This document shows positions 6,067 through 8,223 of a DNA stretch of 8,223 bases, piece by piece (positions within the stretch are counted from its first letter, which is position 1; each line of letters opens with the position of its first letter). This DNA comes from an uncultured Lachnospiraceae bacterium (lineage in GTDB: Bacteria; Bacillota; Clostridia; Lachnospirales; Lachnospiraceae): NCBI GenBank assembly GCA_910578845.1, contig CAJTSL010000093.1, positions 1 through 8,223 on the forward strand. The letters run 5' to 3'. The notes under the pieces were generated by a model. That model saw only the letters and a list, made by a program, of their open reading frames with translations, was not told the DNA's origin and did no database searches. Made by a program: the position numbers and the translations under genes.

Positions 6067-6273
6067 CTATTTGCTTTCCACACCGTATTTCTTATTGAAC
6101 TTATCAATACGCCCACGAGCCTGCGTCGCTTTCTGCTGACCTGTGTAGAATGAATGGCATTTGGAACATACTTCTACATGGATCTCAGGTTTCGTGGAAC
6201 CTGTTACGAATGTGTTTCCACAGTTGCACGTTACGGTTGCCTGATAATACTCAGGATGAATTCCTTCTTTCAT
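6067..6273 (-). CDS. rpmE: Large ribosomal subunit protein bL31 (zinc-binding type)
   Basis: A 68-residue ribosomal protein bL31, part of the 50S subunit at the bridge to the 30S head. It starts MKEGIHPEYY, as is typical. It carries the zinc ribbon with CxC at Cys16 and Cys18 and CxxC at Cys36 and Cys39, so it is the zinc-containing form rather than the Cys-free paralogue made in zinc starvation. The C-terminal part, QARGRIDKFNKKYG, is family-typical. ATG 6273 is preceded by AAAGGAG about nine bases upstream. It has its own promoter directly after rho and a leader of about 135 nt, so it can be expressed separately from rho. Confidence 0.98.
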   Translation of the reverse strand: MKEGIHPEYYQATVTCNCGNTFVTGSTKPEIHVEVCSKCHSFYTGQQKATQARGRIDKFNKKYGVESK

Positions 6274-6408
6274 TTTATCCTGCTCCTTTTCCTGATTTGT
6301 ACGAAGAACCCGATTTCAGATTTCTTCAAAATATACAGACACAGACTGCTTATCCGCATCCTGCATCATTAACAATCTTCTCTTATCTGCCATCATATGT
6401 TCTGACAG
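6274..6408 (-). promoter_or_regulatory. rpmE 5' leader with hairpins, candidate autoregulatory leader
   Basis: The transcript from the predicted start near 6409 has about 135 nt before the rpmE ATG, long for a 68-codon gene. Two small stems are visible: CTGTCA with TGGCAG near the 5' end, and GAAGAA/TTCTTC (6327-6322 with 6308-6303) ending about 15 nt before the Shine-Dalgarno. Ribosomal protein leaders that bind L31 are known from several phyla, including Firmicutes. Whether this one belongs to that class cannot be told by eye. Confidence 0.35.
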
Positions 6409-6415
6409 CTTTTAC

Positions 6416-6444
6416 ATTGTAGCATAGCTACCATCTGTATGCAA
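6416..6444 (-). promoter_or_regulatory. rpmE promoter
   Basis: On the minus strand, TTGCAT (6444-6439) and TACAAT (6421-6416, 5 of 6) are separated by exactly 17 bp. The -10 is preceded by TGC, an extended -10 motif. It begins 8 bp beyond the rho stop codon. A perfect dyad GTAGC-TAT-GCTAC (6419-6431) overlaps the -10 and spacer, a position where a bound repressor would block initiation. Confidence 0.65.
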
Positions 6445-6452
6445 GCACTTTT

Positions 6453-7814
6453 TTAGATAAACTTCATCTTTTTAACCATATTCACGAATTCAAAGTTGTT
6501 TCTCGACCTGGTGAACAGATCCAGCACTTTATCGACCGCTTCTTCCGGTTTAAGCCCATTTAGTGCTTTCCTGATAATATTGATGGCCTCTAGCTCATCC
6601 TGCGTTAAGAGCAGATCCTCTCTCCTCGTACCGGATTTGGGAATGTCAATTGCCGGAAACACCCTTTTCTCAGAAAGCTTGCGGTCTAATACCATTTCCA
6701 TATTGCCGGTTCCTTTAAATTCCTCGTAGACTACATCGTCCATTTTGCTGCCTGTCTCCACTAATGCAGTCGCTAAGATCGTCAGGCTCCCGCCTTCACG
6801 CATATTTCTCGCCGCACCGAAAAAACGCTTCGGCATATGGAGCGCCGCCGGGTCTAAACCGCCTGATAATGTACGCCCGCTCGGCGGAACTGTCAGGTTA
6901 TAGGCTCTCGTCAGCCTGGTAATGCTATCGAGAAGGATAACAACGTCTTTCTTATGCTCCACAAGACGTTTCCCACGCTCTATGACCATCTCCGATACTC
7001 TCTTATGATGTTCCGGCAGTTCATCAAATGTAGAATAAATAACTTCCACATTCGGCCCTTCAATTGCTTCCTTGATATCCGTTACTTCCTCCGGCCGCTC
7101 ATCAATTAACAAAATAATCAGATGTGCATTGGTACGTGCAATTGATTTCGCCACTTCTTTCAACAAAGTCGTCTTGCCGGCTTTCGGCGGGGATACGATC
7201 ATGCCTCGCTGCCCTTTGCCGACCGGGCTCATCAAATCCATGATCCTCATCGCCACGGACGACCCCGGCACTTCTAATTTCAAACGCTCATTAGGGAAAA
7301 TTGGCGTCAGATCTTCAAAATTAGCTCTGCGCATCGCCACATCAGGAGAATACCCGTTGATAGATTTTACATAGAGCAGCGCGCTGAATTTCTCGCTCTG
7401 CGTCTTGACTCTCGTATTCCCTTCCAAAATATCGCCTGTCTTTAACCCGAATCGCCTGATCTGGCTCGGCGCCACATAAACATCATTTTCTCCCGGCAGA
7501 TAATTCTCGCACCGGATAAAGCCAAAGCCGTCGCTCATGACCTCTAGAATGCCATGCGCTACGATGCCGCTGTCAAGCTCCGCCGGGAATTTCTCCTCTT
7601 CATTGCCCGCAGAAGCATTTTCCGTCCGCTCCGGCTTCTTTGGCACAATCGACTTAACAGTGACTTCTTTTCCTTCCGACTTATCCTTCTCGTCCGCTTT
7701 AAGCATTGCTTCCACTAAATCTGCCTTTTTCATCGTTGAGGTACCTTTAATCCCTCTTGACTTTGCGATTTCTTTCAAATCCGCAAGCGCTAATGACTCA
7801 TACTTTTCTCTCAT
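6453..7814 (-). CDS. rho: Transcription termination factor Rho
   Basis: Hexameric RNA-dependent ATPase/helicase that terminates transcription on unstructured RNA. The 453 residues show all domains. The N-terminal Rho_N helical domain (1-40, LADLKEIAKSRGIKG) is followed by a charged linker of moderate length (about 41-78). The OB-fold RNA-binding domain has GILEVMSDGFGFIR (88-101) and DVYVAPSQIRRFGLKTGD. The ATPase core has Walker A SPPKAGKTT (208-216), the catalytic Glu in IDERPEE (Glu239), Walker B VVILLDS (291-297), the Q-loop region with SGGLDPAALHMPKRFFGAARN, and the R-loop in KGTGNMEMVLDRK. The C-terminus MVKKMKFI is intact. ATG 7814 follows AGGAGG with five bases between, so the start is secure. 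It is first in the conserved cluster. No intrinsic terminator is visible between its stop and the rpmE promoter, so read-through into rpmE is likely. Confidence 0.98.
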   Translation of the reverse strand: MREKYESLALADLKEIAKSRGIKGTSTMKKADLVEAMLKADEKDKSEGKEVTVKSIVPKKPERTENASAGNEEEKFPAELDSGIVAHGILEVMSDGFGFIRCENYLPGENDVYVAPSQIRRFGLKTGDILEGNTRVKTQSEKFSALLYVKSINGYSPDVAMRRANFEDLTPIFPNERLKLEVPGSSVAMRIMDLMSPVGKGQRGMIVSPPKAGKTTLLKEVAKSIARTNAHLIILLIDERPEEVTDIKEAIEGPNVEVIYSTFDELPEHHKRVSEMVIERGKRLVEHKKDVVILLDSITRLTRAYNLTVPPSGRTLSGGLDPAALHMPKRFFGAARNMREGGSLTILATALVETGSKMDDVVYEEFKGTGNMEMVLDRKLSEKRVFPAIDIPKSGTRREDLLLTQDELEAINIIRKALNGLKPEEAVDKVLDLFTRSRNNFEFVNMVKKMKFI

Positions 7815-8041
7815 AAATTCCTCCTGTACTTTTTCAAATTTATATCGTGGCAGAACATTTTCATCCTATCCATAACATTCATAACAAAAATAAAACGGAA
7901 ATGATAAGTTTATATATAGACATACAAAACAAAAATACATGACCGAAAATATTTCTTATTTATTTCATTCGTTCTTTGGTTAAGGGGTTCTATTTCCTGA
8001 TATGTATACCGAAATGACATAAATACCTTGCTATGTGAATC
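7815..8041 (-). promoter_or_regulatory. Long AT-rich rho leader, no gene seen
   Basis: Between the promoter candidate at 8042-8070 and the rho start lies about 220 nt of AT-rich sequence with no gene I can support. Transcripts would carry a long, weakly structured leader. Rho autoregulation through its own leader is known in other bacteria, and an unstructured leader would fit that, but no specific rut-like C-rich stretch is obvious. An open frame at 7910-8116 covers the promoter and has no protein-like features. Confidence 0.35.
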
Positions 8042-8070
8042 ATTATACACTAAATGTCGGAAAATAGAAA
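8042..8070 (-). promoter_or_regulatory. Candidate promoter for rho
   Basis: A perfect -10 TATAAT (8047-8042, minus strand) lies 17 bp from TTTCTA (8070-8065), a weak -35 with 3 of 6 matches. Transcription would start near 8035. It is the best candidate upstream of rho in the window. Confidence 0.45.
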
Positions 8071-8112
8071 GAGTTTTTTTTGATTTCTCCTTTCCTATAA
8101 TAATGGTCATAG

Positions 8113-8162
8113 GCATTTGCGAAACTCCTATTTTTCAAAACCTGGTTGTGTAATATAGACAA
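8113..8162. repeat. Diverged 50-nt repeat, copy 2
   Basis: Matches 3898-3947 at about 35 of 50 positions without gaps, in the same orientation. Here it is not part of a recognised gene. On the minus strand it is followed by AGGAAAGGAGA, which looks like a Shine-Dalgarno but has no suitable start codon after it. It could be a dispersed intergenic element of this genome or the remnant of a duplication. Confidence 0.5.
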
Positions 8163-8177
8163 GATCACGAGCAGGGG

Positions 8178-8218
8178 ACTTTGGCACCGTCGGCACTTTG
8201 GCGCTGTATGGTAGCGCC
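8178..8218. other. GC-rich hairpin block at the right edge
   Basis: In contrast to the AT-rich rho leader, this stretch is GC-rich and structured. A perfect 6-bp stem ggcgct/agcgcc (8200-8205 with 8213-8218) has a 7-base loop, and actttggc occurs twice (8178-8185 and 8195-8202). On the minus strand the hairpin has no T-run. It could belong to the 3' end or 3' flank of a gene outside the window, or be an extension of the 50-nt repeat. A minus-strand frame from the edge is open to a TAG near 8131, but I recognise nothing in it. Confidence 0.35.
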
Positions 8219-8223
8219 TTATG

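Noticed and set aside
8096..8101. Plus-strand TATAAT as a rightward promoter
   Set aside because: No -35-like hexamer at suitable spacing and no plus-strand gene follows in the window.
7910..8116. 68-codon minus-strand ORF upstream of rho
   Set aside because: AT-rich composition, no family-like features, and it contains the best rho promoter candidate.

Overview
The window looks like chromosomal DNA of a Clostridia-class Firmicute, most likely Lachnospiraceae. The basis is the gene order (rho, rpmE, a DUF1385 membrane protein, prmC, prfA), the zinc-ribbon type L31, the strong purine-rich Shine-Dalgarno sites and the protein sequences themselves. This placement is recognition from memory, not a database result. 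Every gene I can support lies on the minus strand, so transcription runs from high to low coordinates.

Right half (about 2791-8070): a conserved cluster for translation and transcription termination. A candidate promoter at 8042-8070 precedes a leader of about 220 nt and then rho. Directly behind the rho stop codon is a good promoter (6416-6444) that serves rpmE through a leader of about 135 nt. A hairpin separates rpmE from the DUF1385 (YqhQ-like) gene, followed by prmC and prfA. PrmC methylates the GGQ glutamine of release factor 1, the product of prfA, so the last two genes are enzyme and substrate.

Junction (2595-2850): the 3' end of prfA is tandemly repeated with an exact 56-bp period. 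The present prfA stop codon sits on a repeat junction, and each downstream unit carries a copy of the last codons plus a hairpin. This is the most unusual structure in the window.

Left half (1-2510): accessory DNA. A TetR-type regulator cut off in its ligand-binding domain abuts the N-terminal third of an MBL-fold hydrolase that stops just before its metal-binding motif. The regulator still has a convincing promoter and candidate operator repeats. A gap of about 345 bp with a near-perfect 19-bp inverted repeat and a promoter leads to a lipoprotein gene. That gene overlaps by 11 bp the start of a membrane-protein gene, possibly an ABC-2-like permease, which runs off the left edge.

No tRNA, rRNA, CRISPR array or intact mobile element was seen. 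A diverged repeat of about 50 nt occurs twice (3898-3947 and 8113-8162).
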